This document shows positions 1 through 11,900 of a stretch of 64,000 bases of DNA, piece by piece. The position numbers and the translations under genes are program-made. Under the pieces are notes generated by a model. It saw only the letters and a program-made list of their open reading frames with translations. It did no database searches and had not been told where the DNA came from. The stretch spans positions 109,305 to 173,304 of the forward strand of contig NMRB01000145.1 of NCBI GenBank assembly GCA_002633025.1. The letters are read 5' to 3'. This stretch comes from Notospermus geniculatus. Its lineage: Eukaryota > Nemertea > Pilidiophora > Heteronemertea > Lineidae. Within the stretch, counting starts at the first letter, position 1. Every line of letters starts with the position of its first letter.

Positions 1-322
1 TAGGAATCCAACCGTGCTCAAAATCGAACTCGACCTAGATCTTAGGCCCATATATACACCCACCAAAGGCGAAAAAGATTCGTCAAAAAATAAACGTGCT
101 AGAGCGCTAACAAACCAAAGTTTACGGATGCACAAAACGCCCCCTGGAGGCCAAAATAGGAATCCAACCGTGCTCAAAATCGAACTCGACCTAGATCTTA
201 GGCCCATATATACACCCACCAAAGGCCAAAAAGATTCGTCAAAAAATAAAGGCGCTAGAGCGCTAACAAACCAAAGTTTACGGACGGACGTACGTACGTA
301 CGTACGTACGTACGTACGTACG
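1..322. repeat. Tandem 157-bp repeat ending in an (ACGT)n run
   Basis: Two nearly identical copies of a unit starting with taggaatccaaccgtgctca lie at 1-157 and 158-about 283. The second runs into an (ACGT)n microsatellite at about 283-322. The small ORF across it is just the repeat read twice. No known family was recognised; it may continue left of the window. Confidence 0.85.
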
Positions 323-330
323 GACTGACG

Positions 331-2780
331 CACGACAGACCACCACTCAATGACCCCAACCACAGCATAAGCCCTGCTGGGCCTTGCGGCCAAGCGGGCT
401 AAAAACTGGTCAGGTTGCATAACGACTGAGCTGAACACCAGGACATTTATTCTTCAAATTACTGAAAAGACTTGTTGCATGTTTGTTTCTCACCAGCCAA
501 TCACCCCATCTCCACCATACTCCAACACCATACAATCTCATATTTCCAAAACCATCAGATTAAAGTACATGTATATCACTGTCTTACTTTCTTGGTGTGG
601 ATGCTGGATCGACAGGCTGTGTTATCTTTTTCTTGAACATCCTTTCCTTAGGTGATATTTCTTGCTCATCTCTCACTATGGATCTTTTATCTGAAATCCC
701 AAAGTGATTGTTTTTTCAGATGAAAGATTCTTTATTTACACACATGGAATCGCTTGAGTAAGCTTCTGTCGTGATGCTTCATTGTGAAATGATCAAATGT
801 TGCTTGACCTGTTCTGCCCCAACTCTCTCCTCTCTCTGCATCGCCATCAATTCCTCATCCTTGTAATAATGCGGTAGCAATGGGAATGCCTACTGACTAG
901 GCTAGGTACTTGATTTAGGGATAGGCAAATTAGCCTACCTTCTCCTGTACCACCACCACTAGCATTTCTAGAATGGACCGAAGTTCTCATGGTATGTGAA
1001 GTGAGATTGTCCTTTGCCGATTGAGCCAGCAGTTTTCCTTGGGCCAGTGGCCTCCTGGAAGTACACCGATGACATTAGCATGATTAGTAGATTATAAATA
1101 AAACTTACTTTTGTTCCGAGGTTTGACACACGGGCCCCTAGGCAGGCCTACCTACCTAGGTCTAGGCCTAATAGCTATGCGTGGCCTACCCCTAGGCAGG
1201 GTAGGCCTAACATGCTGGCTAGGCATGCATGATTCAGGCCTAGGCCTAGGCCTACCCCCTAATATAGCAGTGTTCTCCACGGGTTTTGGTCTAAGACTAA
1301 GAGGGGCAGCATTGGGCGCGGGGGTGCTCTGAGATGCGTTTTCTGTGCATCTGAGATGCATAATCGAGCGATCTAAATCATAAATATTACCGGTAGGCAG
1401 GGCCACCGAATTATTAAGTGGGGTGGGTCATTTTTAATCGGGGCGGATTTTACCGTTGGTATTTTTAAGAGGGGCAGGCCTAGCTAGGCTAGGCCTAGCC
1501 TAGGTAGGCCTACGCCTAGGCCTAGGCCCTAGCTAGGCCTAGGCCTACCTACAATCATGACAATCAGGCAAATCAAAATCATAGCCACAACTAGCCTAGG
1601 CCTAGGCCTAGTAGGTAGGGAGGGCCTAGTAGTGTCGTGTCGTGACTGCCATGATGACTGACAGTGTCACTGCAGACAACATGGCATGGCATGCACGTGT
1701 AGCCTAGGCCTACTGTCCGACAATAGATACACGATGACAGTTTGTCATCCGACAAAAGAGTGACACCTTAAATTAAAACGACAGATTTTCTACCGTAGTA
1801 TTGGGCACAAATGAATATAAACCAACGACGAATATTTCAATTCTACAGCCCACTTCCTTTCCAAATCACTCTTTTAATGGAAATCGGTTCACCTTTTGTC
1901 CTTTAATCCGACATTTTGTCGCGGAGCTGGCTTGTAGAGTTCTCGTTTTGACGCCATGCTGGTCAGAATTTCCCGCCACGTGAGTCTTGAGCAATGCGAC
2001 TCACTGCTGATATGCAGCGAAGCCACAGCTTGTGGGGCGTAATCTTCTGAGCAGCGCGAGACTAGGCCTTTAGTGCTCGCTGTACACATGTACATCTGTA
2101 CCACATTTATTTACGTATTTGGTACGTCTCATTCAAATTCATCGATTTTTGACACGCACTTGGCCTAATTGATGTTAACTGTTTATTCATGTTTACCAAT
2201 CAATAAATCACATAGCGCATGTGTTTTAGTCAATGTTAATAACGGCGTAGGCCCTTCGCTTCGGCCTTTTTTCATTTTCATGATTTTGGAAGTTGAGTTG
2301 ACCATGCATGCTGGTTCCTGGTGGTTGATGCACACACACATAGGCCTAGGCCTACGACATAGGCCTAGGCCTACGACATAGGCCTACATGACATAGGCCT
2401 AATGCACATGGATGATGGATGACATAGGCCACGGTGGCTTTACACCATACCCTCTTACCTACTACTATGATACACACGGCACACACCCACACACAGGGCA
2501 GAGGCTAAAGTTTAGAATCCCTGATCGGAAGTGACGTTACTTCGTGGCACACAATGGAAATCCTATTGTAGGCCTACAATGCGGCTTATTCCGTCAGTTG
2601 ATGACGATGACCTTTTTTTGGGCACTGATCGGGGATTCTCGTTCCGAGGAATTATACTGTATATAATTCCTCCAAGCCTGTACAAACCTACCTGGCAATG
2701 ACATGCAACACCTTTGACACAACATACCATATTAGCAATACCACTCCATGTGAAGCCTTTGTCATGTTCTCTTTTGTTTT
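331..2780. other. Gene-free left flank with TAGGCC-rich repeats
   Basis: No coding exon was recognised. The stretch contains TAGGCC/CCTAGG-rich simple repeats at about 1130-1260, 1478-1620 and 2337-2400. These palindromic motifs recur through the window (38405, 48935, 52170), so they are a dispersed feature of this genome. A 5' UTR exon of the BRF2-like gene begins at about 2791, after the acceptor ttttcatttgcag. Confidence 0.6.
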
Positions 2781-2829
2781 TCATTTGCAGGTCCTTCTTT
2801 AGTCGTCTGTATCCAGAAAGCACTTCAAC

Positions 2830-4812
2830 ATGTCGTGCCCTGATGGAGGGGAGCACTCGTTGGAGGAGGAAGATTCCGATGGGACCAGCATGCTGATATG
2901 TACCAAGTGTGGTGCAATTCAGGAGCACTCCACATTCGCACCGAAGAACGTGGACGGTACAAAATACGCATCAGAAACTTCTGGTCAGTTGGCGTACATC
3001 TGTCGTCAACTTCATACAAACACTGAAGGATATAAGAAAGAGCCGAAGGGATACAAGAGTGGTGTATCTGTCCTAAATATCATTGGACAAAATTTGAAGT
3101 TGAATGATTCGATCCTTAATGATGCAACAAACTTGTTCAGAGAAATTTTCTATAATAAACAATACATCTACACACATATTGTGACCAAGAGGATAGTTGC
3201 TGCCTGTTGCATCTATGTGAAGTGTCGCGAAAACCGTATTCCAGTGACAATGAAACAAATATCAGAGATGATTCAGGAGCCAGTAGAAAAGTTTGGTAAC
3301 CATTTCAATGGACTTGTCAGGCATTTATCTCTTGAACTTCCAACATTTGAGTTTGAGCAGTTCATTCGATCTTTCTGTGCAAAAGCACAGTTGAGCGAAA
3401 GTATTACCAAACGTGTTGTGGATATGGTACCACTTCTTGACCTGACAGGCAATTTAACAGGGTTTCACTTCGATCATTTAGTGACAGCGATGGCATTCTT
3501 GGCTTGGCAGTCAGAAGATGTTAAAAATAGGTCCAAGGCTTCTTTGAAGTCCACTAAATTTGTTGCACTGTCTGTGCTGAGAAAGTATTCTGGTCGAGCG
3601 GTGTCAAGACACATCAAGAGCTTGTATGAAAACTTCATGAAACTTGCCTGTGAGTTGCCCTGGCTGACAGGCACAGATGTCTCAAAATCTACTGCTCTAT
3701 TGCATCTTGATGATATTGTGAAGTATAGAAGAACGTTATTCTCAAAGCACCTAGTAAGATGTGAACTAGATGATGAAGAACCAAGATTGCCATCGTCTGA
3801 AGATGAGGGCCAAGTTTGTGAGGCGCAGGCTGAGAGTGAGGCAGTACGAACCGAACCTGATGAAAATGAGGGCAGAAATCATGAAGACTGTAAGCCTGGG
3901 AATGATAGTGAGACAGTATCAACCGATGTTATGTCAGAATTGACTGCAGGAAACAGCCAGGCATGCCAGATGATTTTCTCATGTCTTGAAGAACAGGTTA
4001 AGGCAGAAGTTGACGACCTGAATTGGGTGTTTGGGAAGGTAAATGCTAAGAGTGAAGGAGTATGCGAAGTTACAGATAATGATCATCCTGGCAGGGAACA
4101 TGGAAGTGATAATCAGGGGAACCATTCTGTTCATTCCTCTCCTACTGAGGAGGCTAGTGTTTGCCAACAGGTGGTTCAACAACCATGTCAGCCTTCAGGG
4201 GATTCTAATCAATTGGGATGTATCCCAGTTCCTAATGACAGTGGGTTAAAATGTGTTTTGAATTCTGGAAATTCGACTACAAGCTACACAGCTGGTTGTT
4301 CAAATGGAAGTGTGGAGTTGAAAAGTTGTGTGTTTGTGGCCACAGTAGACCAAAGTCAATGCGACTCACTTCTTCGTTGGGTGGATGATGCAAGTCAACA
4401 TCAGACAATTAAAGAAGAAACTGATGTAGCGTCTGGTGAAATTGACGAAGCTACATGTAATCAAATGAGTGAGACTTCTGATACTGGTAGTGACAGTGAT
4501 GTTGAGGCGGAGATGAAGAGGAAGAAAGATCGTGATTATCTTGCCCGTCAAAAAATGAAACGAAAGTACACTAAGCGAATTGCAGCTCGGTCTTTTAAAA
4601 AGGCTCGTTTACGTGAGGCCGAAATGAAGTCTGAACCTTGTGAGGAAAACAATACTGACGTCCACTGTGACGTGTACGATACGGATGATAGTGATGTGGA
4701 TGAGCATGTTATGTCTGATACAGAGGCTGAACAATATCTACGAACTCCACAAGAGATCAAGGTTTTGCAGTCACTGCGGGACCAAGGGAAGGTCCGTCTG
4801 GAGTTTGCTTAG
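2830..4812 (+). CDS. BRF2: BRF2-like TFIIB-related factor, RNA polymerase III initiation
   Basis: Single 660-aa open frame. The N-terminus holds a zinc-ribbon-like segment (CTKCG near residue 26), followed by two cyclin-like repeats at about 70-165 and 170-280, as in TFIIB family proteins. The diagnostic match is the C-terminal block at about residues 629-646 (EAEQYLRTPQEI), nearly the same as the C-terminus of vertebrate BRF2. BRF2 belongs to the TFIIIB form used at gene-external Pol III promoters such as U6. The protein is longer than human BRF2 (419 aa) because of an acidic, Ser-rich, low-complexity insert at about 320-610. The first zinc knuckle reads CPDGG where BRF2 has CPDCG, so one ligand is absent. 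The ATG follows a spliced 5' UTR (acceptor at about 2790). The coding part has no introns. The identity rests on recalled family sequence. Confidence 0.85.
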   Translation: MSCPDGGEHSLEEEDSDGTSMLICTKCGAIQEHSTFAPKNVDGTKYASETSGQLAYICRQLHTNTEGYKKEPKGYKSGVSVLNIIGQNLKLNDSILNDATNLFREIFYNKQYIYTHIVTKRIVAACCIYVKCRENRIPVTMKQISEMIQEPVEKFGNHFNGLVRHLSLELPTFEFEQFIRSFCAKAQLSESITKRVVDMVPLLDLTGNLTGFHFDHLVTAMAFLAWQSEDVKNRSKASLKSTKFVALSVLRKYSGRAVSRHIKSLYENFMKLACELPWLTGTDVSKSTALLHLDDIVKYRRTLFSKHLVRCELDDEEPRLPSSEDEGQVCEAQAESEAVRTEPDENEGRNHEDCKPGNDSETVSTDVMSELTAGNSQACQMIFSCLEEQVKAEVDDLNWVFGKVNAKSEGVCEVTDNDHPGREHGSDNQGNHSVHSSPTEEASVCQQVVQQPCQPSGDSNQLGCIPVPNDSGLKCVLNSGNSTTSYTAGCSNGSVELKSCVFVATVDQSQCDSLLRWVDDASQHQTIKEETDVASGEIDEATCNQMSETSDTGSDSDVEAEMKRKKDRDYLARQKMKRKYTKRIAARSFKKARLREAEMKSEPCEENNTDVHCDVYDTDDSDVDEHVMSDTEAEQYLRTPQEIKVLQSLRDQGKVRLEFA

Positions 4813-5673
4813 CGCATTGGCTGTAGCTGCAAGAATAGAGTATGACTTGGACCTTCTTCACAAAGTGAGAGTTTCTAAGGGATTAGCCAATTCTTGTTGA
4901 CTTGTTTTATGAGGCAGATTCACAAAGGAATGAATTGTTATCTTGCTTGTTGGCTTGTGCTATGAAAAGTATTGTGAATAAGTATTATGATTAGGACAAC
5001 CTATGTCATGATGTGTATGATTCCATGTAAAAAACAGCCAAGGTTTGTCTTGAGTAGGCTGGAAAGATTACCGGTACCGGTATGTGAAGTTAGCCCCATC
5101 TGTCTTGATTTTGTTAATACATCAGTTGACATTGCACTAAATCATTTTCCTTCTTCGTTTTTTCACCTTTTGCTGAATGCCTGGGATGTCAGGAGAAATG
5201 ATATGATTGAACACGTTGACATCAATGCAGACCCAAAATTGTTACCAGATGCCCAGGACCAGACTGCCATGAGTGTCAAAGTCTCGGGTCACAGTAATGG
5301 CTCCAGGGGCAGATCCAGGATTCCGGTAAAGGCGGGCACAGAAGGCTAGGGGGACCAACGAAGGCGCAAAGCCACATCAGGGGTCTGGGGGGTTGATCCC
5401 TCAGAAAATTTTAAAAACTAGAAGGCCTTTGGTGCAATTTCCCAGCATCTGAGGGACAAATTACAACGCAATTCTGTAGCACTTTCAAAAAGGGCAATTT
5501 TTCGAACGTTGGTCACCGAAAAATAGGGGGCATGGGCCAGGTTGCCCCTCCCCCCCGCGGATCCGCGCCTGGCCCCCAGTCCCATTTTTTACTGATACCC
5601 CAGCCGCAAGCTTTTTATAAGCTTTTCCAGTTCCTTCGGTTTCCGTCAGATGGCGACACTAAATCGTCAGTGA
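4813..5673. other. BRF2-EXOC4 intergenic region with a GGATCC-type repeat
   Basis: Contains the BRF2 3' UTR and an inverted-repeat element at about 5304-5577. That element starts caggggcagatccagga and ends gcggatccgcgcctggcccc. Similar copies lie at 6236-6375, 20031-20203 and 33637-33725. The CAGGGGCGG-type end resembles hAT-derived MITEs. Confidence 0.55.
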
Positions 5674-5944
5674 GGATGGCGGTAGACTGGTCCCCTGTCG
5701 TAGTTCTCGCTTCACTACTACGACAGGCATTTTGAACGCCAACTCGGCATGTGATTGGTCAGCCAAACGTCATCAACGGTCGCGCCATGAGTCATATCTA
5801 TCTTTAGAGACTCCCCGCAACGTTGAAAGTCTTTATTGCTCATTTGCATACGTGTGTCAGAAAACAGGCAAACATGGCGGACGCGGCCTGTCGTAGTAGT
5901 GGAGGAACGGAGCGATACGACAGGGGACCAGTCTAGGATGGCGG
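5674..5944. mobile_element. MULE-like foldback MITE at the EXOC4 start codon
   Basis: The element spans 5683-5935 (253 bp). Its terminal inverted repeats are perfect for 20 bp (TAGACTGGTCCCCTGTCGTA at 5683-5702 and its complement at 5916-5935) and continue imperfectly for about 48 bp. A perfect 9-bp direct repeat, GGATGGCGG, flanks it at 5674-5682 and 5936-5944. A 9-bp duplication is typical of Mutator-like elements. The duplicated target contains the ATG that starts EXOC4, so two copies of this start now flank the element. The left copy begins a short frame ending inside the element. A third ATG at 5874 opens a 20-codon frame ending at 5934-5936. Confidence 0.85.
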
Positions 5945-8900
5945 AAGCGGCGGTGACGGAAATGAATCCTGTGACACTGTCAAAAGTAAAAAAAGTAATG
6001 GCGGCTGATCGGGCGAAGCGACAGCAGGAGTCGGTGAGTTATGCCATAAATTTCTGTCATTCTGGTTCAAAACTGATGTATTTTTGAGTTTCTCCCTAAT
6101 CTTTGTTTGTATCCTTTCAGGCTGGACTCNAAGAGATGAGTTGAGGAAACTGTGGCTAGAGGGAGTGGAACATAAGACGGTGGTTACACTGCTCGATCAG
6201 ATGTAAGTGTCAGCTGTACCGGTACTTGTCCACTGCAGGGGCGGATCCAGGATTTGGGAAAAGAGGGTGCCATTGAAATTTGCACCCGATTCCAGAATTT
6301 CACGGTCGATTTTACAGATTTGTCAGCCAAAAGGGGAGGCGTGCGGCCGGTGCCCCCCTCTGGACCCGCACTCGTCAGGGATATTCCATACATTGAATAT
6401 TTTTGTCCATATTCTGTTTTTTGACATGAACGGCTGATTTCTTACAATTATTCCTCTCAGAGATCATCTGCGACAAGTACCTGACAAGTTGGAGAGTTAC
6501 ATGAGCAAGAAGCACTACCTCCATGCTACCAACCTGATTGTGGACGCAGTCTCCTCACTGGAGGGAGAACTAGCTGGTGTCGAGGCACTCAGAGACTTGG
6601 CACAGGAACTCAAGGTTAAAAAAGAGGTAATGTCTGATTTAGAGTGATTGCCTTATCTGAAGAGAATGACGAATGAGTGGCATGTATTCGATGGACAATT
6701 GACATCAATATTTTCCATATTTCTTGCAGCAACTACACGAGGTTCTCATTGACGAGCTTCATCGTCAGATCTACATCAAATCGACCAGTAATGTTGTCAA
6801 GGTATTCCAACGACAGGGGTCAACGAGGGTGGCTGGAAAACGTGGAATCAAGCAAACACGGAAGCCGACGAGTGGCGTTGAATCGCTGAAACTGGAACAT
6901 AAAGCGAGTTCACGTAAGTTGAGAACTGTGTTAACGAGGTATTCATTTGAAGTTCGTGCCGGTTACAGTTTGAGTTGTGGGAGGAAACCATCACTCTCGT
7001 TATTAACTGCCAATCTATCTTTCAGCCATCTCCAGTCCTCCAATGTCACCTCCACCTGACCTTGACCTTTCATTCCCCAACGGCATTCACGAAGACCTGA
7101 CGTCAGAACCTGAAAAGAACCAGCCATTGTTTCTGGCAATCTTGGTCGAATCTCTCAGCATTCTGAAGAAACTACCAGAGACCATCGAGGCCATGAAGAG
7201 TCGCATACAACCCGAGCTCCTGGCTATTATTCAACGAGCCTCACAGCAAGTGGCTGATAAGTAAGTGAGCTGAACTTGAATCAGCAGTGGCTGCTGAAAG
7301 GCCAGTCCTTGAGAATGGTTTCTTTGAGAATGTATGATATATATGTAGGCTCACTGTATCAGGATTCCATCTTTTATCATTTCAGTGCATATCAACAGGG
7401 GGAAACTGATGTCCTCTCTTCATTATTCCTACCAAAATACCTGATGGAGTTACTCAACCTGGTGTTCCAAGAGTTCAGATGCGTTGCCATGGCCCATAGA
7501 ATGGTGCTCAATAACTTGACTCGAGTCCTTGTAAGTTTGGAGTTTGCACGCATTTATTAGCTTTATCTGTTTGTGTACAATGTAGGTTGTACATGTATGT
7601 ATGTATCCAGATTTTTGCTTTTCATGGTTGTAGTTTGTGGTCCGCAGTTCACTACATATCAGCAATTCCTTAAATGCTGACACCTCCTGTTTGTACAGGG
7701 TATTTCAGATCTACATTTGGTATTCAGCTCAGTCTCTTCTGAAATCTAGTGTGGAAAAGTGCCAGCCTGAAGAAGACCCCGGTTGGGGTCGAAAATTTGC
7801 TTAAACCTTGGAATTCGACTTCCTGTATTATATCAGGAATAAGGGTTATTATTCTTGTTCTTCTCATCTTCAGCATTCTGATGACAACCCTGATATTGTC
7901 TTGTACGACATGATGGAAGTCTGGTCCAAAATACAGGCTGTGGTAAGTTGTAATCGACATCAGTCCAAAATACAGGCTGTGGTAAGTTGTAATCGACATC
8001 AGTCCAAAATACAGACTGTGGTAAGTTGTAATCGACATCAGTCCAAAATACAGGCTGTGGTAAGTTGTAATCGACATCAGTCCAAAATACAGGCTGTGGT
8101 AAGTTGTAACCGACATCAGTTGATGTGGATGGATGGAGAGATGGGGAGAATGTGAACTTGGAGCCAGCTACATTCTATGTGCAAACTCTGTCTATTCTTC
8201 TGTCAAATGTGCAGTGAAGTTTGACTTGAAGCTTCAGTCTTAACTTCACATCACGCCAGTACTTACTAGACCTTAATATTATAATCACCTTTTACAGCTT
8301 CAGTTGTTCCTTAGTGACTACCTGGACATCAGAAACTCAGCCTCCTCACAGCAGCAGGCACCGTCATCGTTTGATGTACCCAGTACGGATATTGCAACGT
8401 TCTTTGCCCGGAAAAGACCTGCAAAACCTAAGAAGGTAGGACTCTGTACTTCATATCGAGTGGCATCGCCAATCATTTCATCATGACATGATTGGTTGCT
8501 GTAACTCTACAAATTGAGGTATTCAGTGATGTACGGAACCTTGGAACTTGTACTGATAATCAAACAAAACACCGGTAATCGTTATGAGTGCCTCTATCAA
8601 TTCCAGATGGCGCTCTTCAGATTTGAGGCGTCTTCCCATGCGATCAGTATGAACAGCTACCTACGGGAACAGAGACAAGAATTCTATGGTTCGGTAAGGA
8701 ATATCTTGTCATATGCACTGTTTTTACAAGCCTAACGATTTTCACAAACCTCTCTTCAATCTGGTCCTCATCACCTTCCATTTTCCATCAAAACCTTCAT
8801 CTAAACATAGCCTGCTTTCTCTTCAGGGAGAGATCCTGAATCGAGTGGATGACATATCAGAGATTGGGAAGCAGCTGTTTGTGTGTAAACCAGGAGCCAG

Positions 8901-11900
8901 TAATGTCACTGTCATCTATAACCCTCTACAAATATTCATCAGAGAAATCCAGACAGAAATTGGATCCTTGCATGGGTAAGAAGCTATTGTAGTTACTGTA
9001 AAGATTGATTCACTTCAGACTCTACCAGTGAGTGCCTACTTCCGCGGTATGATCAAATTTGCAGGACGCTATGTTCGACACTGAACCTCAGTGGATGATT
9101 TTGTCAACATCCAATCATGGGACCATGAATGGTCTCATGATAATTCTGCCCCGTCAAAATGCTGGCACTTGGTTGAATTATTTTTCGTTTTTCTACACGT
9201 AGGACTCCATCTCTCCAGATATTCATCACAGACTATGTCAAGAATATCTACCTGGGACAAGTCCATTATAATATCATCAACAGCATCAACTCGGCCACAA
9301 AGAGTAAGTAGACTGGTCAATCATTACATGCACGCCTCCTCAACATTCCAGAACAGAAGAATTCAATGATGAGTTCTCTAGAATTTCAATCTCTCACTCC
9401 TTGAGTGATGAATCTTTGCAATGATGCTTTTTGAGGATGAGCGGCGTATCGCTGCCTACTTCTTGTATTGAGTGTGTCGGCCCGTTCCCACAGCTACACG
9501 ACACTTTCTCTTCCAACTTTTGACGTTTTTCTCTCCCAATGTGTCAACAGATCCCGACGCCAATGGTAAACATTAAGAATCATTCTGCATTGTCGTCTTG
9601 AAATCTTTGTCTCAATTCATTTATTTGTCGGTACGAATACCATCTTGGGTCGAAACAGACCTAGAATTCCACACGTCAATTCAAACTATCAACTGAGGTT
9701 CAGTCCTTGCGAGGTGCTGAACTTCGATGACCTTCACAATGCCATGATGGGTGTGTCGAATTCTAGTTCTGGTTTCCCCACAGGTGGTGTTCTGTACTCA
9801 ACAGAGAATGTGTTCATTTCTTTCTCACCCAGAGAATGTGCATTGTTTAAAGAACCGCATGTACTCAGATATTTCTTTGTGATGTCATCGCCATGCTTTA
9901 TTTTTCCCAGGTTTTTCCTCACTTCTGAATTTGAAGTTTGAGTCTTGTTCATTTTCTCTGAGAAAAATGTCTCCCTTAAACCTTCACGTCGGTCCAGGTC
10001 CACACAACTTGACCAACGCTCATCACACTCAGCCCGAGGTTTCGTAATCTCCTGAATGTTCAAGAAGTGAGGTTGGACCGTCCATGTTTCATGTGCTTTT
10101 TTCACACATCATACTAGGCTCAGCAGAAAAAGGAGGTCACATCAGAACATACTGATAAAAGCTTGTGTTTTCGATAGTTGATATTTCTTGTTGTAACATT
10201 ACAGATTATTTCATTCAAATTCCAAGCATGTCCACTTAATCCTTTGTTCTTATGTCATCTTTTTTCAATCCAAAAAGTTTCAATTCATCATTTTTTTCCC
10301 TGTCTATGGTAGTTGTATTTTGTTCGCATCGTATGGCTCGTCATGTAGGCCTATGTATCTTGACTACAATGTGGATGACAAAATGATCCCCAGTAGCAGA
10401 CTCGTCATCCTACTTGTATCATGAAATGGTGGCGGTGCCTGATATGAATGACAAGGATCTTTCCCAGTGAATGCTTTTCCTTGAATTCCCACGAATGACA
10501 AATATTCATCATCCTTCCAAAACATAGCATTGCAGCTGTTTCTATCCGGTCCGAGGCATTTTCACTTAGAAAACTACACCATGTGATGTCAAACACTGGA
10601 CGACTCTACTGAAGCTTATCTGTCCCAATATTTCAGAATGCTGCCCTCTGAATGACTGGTTGTGGTGGTCCTATCCGTGGCTTTAATCCTTCCGTGTGCT
10701 GAGCTAAAACTCTGGCTTGGCCCCGTCCCACTAATCCAGTCAGTCGCTGCATGTCATCATGATCTTCCCTTGGCTGATAATGTTGTTGCCATTGTGACTG
10801 TCTGTTCCTGTAGTTGAGTTCGGTTCCACACTTCACTCCTGTTGAGCTGAGATTAATATCACTGACATCTGCCAGATAGCACAGTTACAGTAGGCAACTC
10901 GTATGACATAGTTCAAGTTGACTCTCCAAGACCAAATCAAACGTGTCACTTCCAGCGCTAAAATCTAACCCCTTGGTCTTTCACACCATCTTGAATACTT
11001 TTGAACAGATCTTCTGTTGCAAAATGTTTAAAGGTCGAATGAAAAACAACAGGGAAGCCTCTGACAGATTTGTTTGGGGTGGAGGTGATTCAGCTAAGCT
11101 GCCTTCGTCCTGAAGATCCATATCCTCTTTTCTTTGACTTATTGTCTCACTGCTTCAGGTTTCGATGCCTTCAAAGCCATCATAGATCAGAGGACTCAGA
11201 AGGAGTTGGCTGTTTCTCGACCACTGCTACAGGTGAGGTCGCATTGACATTAACAGTTCATTCTACTCTTCGATCATGGATTCTCTACACGTGAATCCTC
11301 TATCATAATCTCCGTAGATCCATGATCTATATTGAGAACTGGGAATGACCATCCTGAGGTAATTGATTGATTGATTGATTGATTGATTGGTAATCAGTGT
11401 TTCTTTTGCTGGCTCATGCCGTGACAAAGGGAGTAAGCACTGTTTACCTCAGTATGAGAAACAACAGGAAGTGCCTTGATTTGTGCCAAAATATTTGGTC
11501 ATAACCGTATCACAGAATTTCAGTCTTCGTCTTTCTGGTTATAGAGTACTGTAGTTGTCTGGAAGAACCTGAATGAACTACGAGAGCTGATGCAGGCACT
11601 GCCTCACTACTCGGATAACTTTGTCAACATGATCTGTAAAATATTACAAGAATACAAGGACACATGTATCAACGCTTATAGAGGGATTGTCCTGACTGAC
11701 ACAGATGATAAGAGGGTCATCAGTGCAACGTGGGCCAAGGATTTGGATATCAATCGCTTCTTGAGGTACATGTTCATTAGAGATGAGTGTTCTAGATGTA
11801 CATGTTCTACCTGCAGATACATGTATACATGTACATGACCGTATAAGAAGAAATGTCTACTTCAGTCATGCACCATCACATATTTCAGTGGTTCTAGTGG

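Noticed and set aside
1111-1406. Gly/Leu/Arg-rich ORFs on both strands
   Set aside because: Explained by TAGGCC repeats.
7724-8155. ORFs of 130 and 115 codons with repeated peptide units
   Set aside because: They are both strands of the 39-bp minisatellite and intron. Only 7874-7942 is exon.
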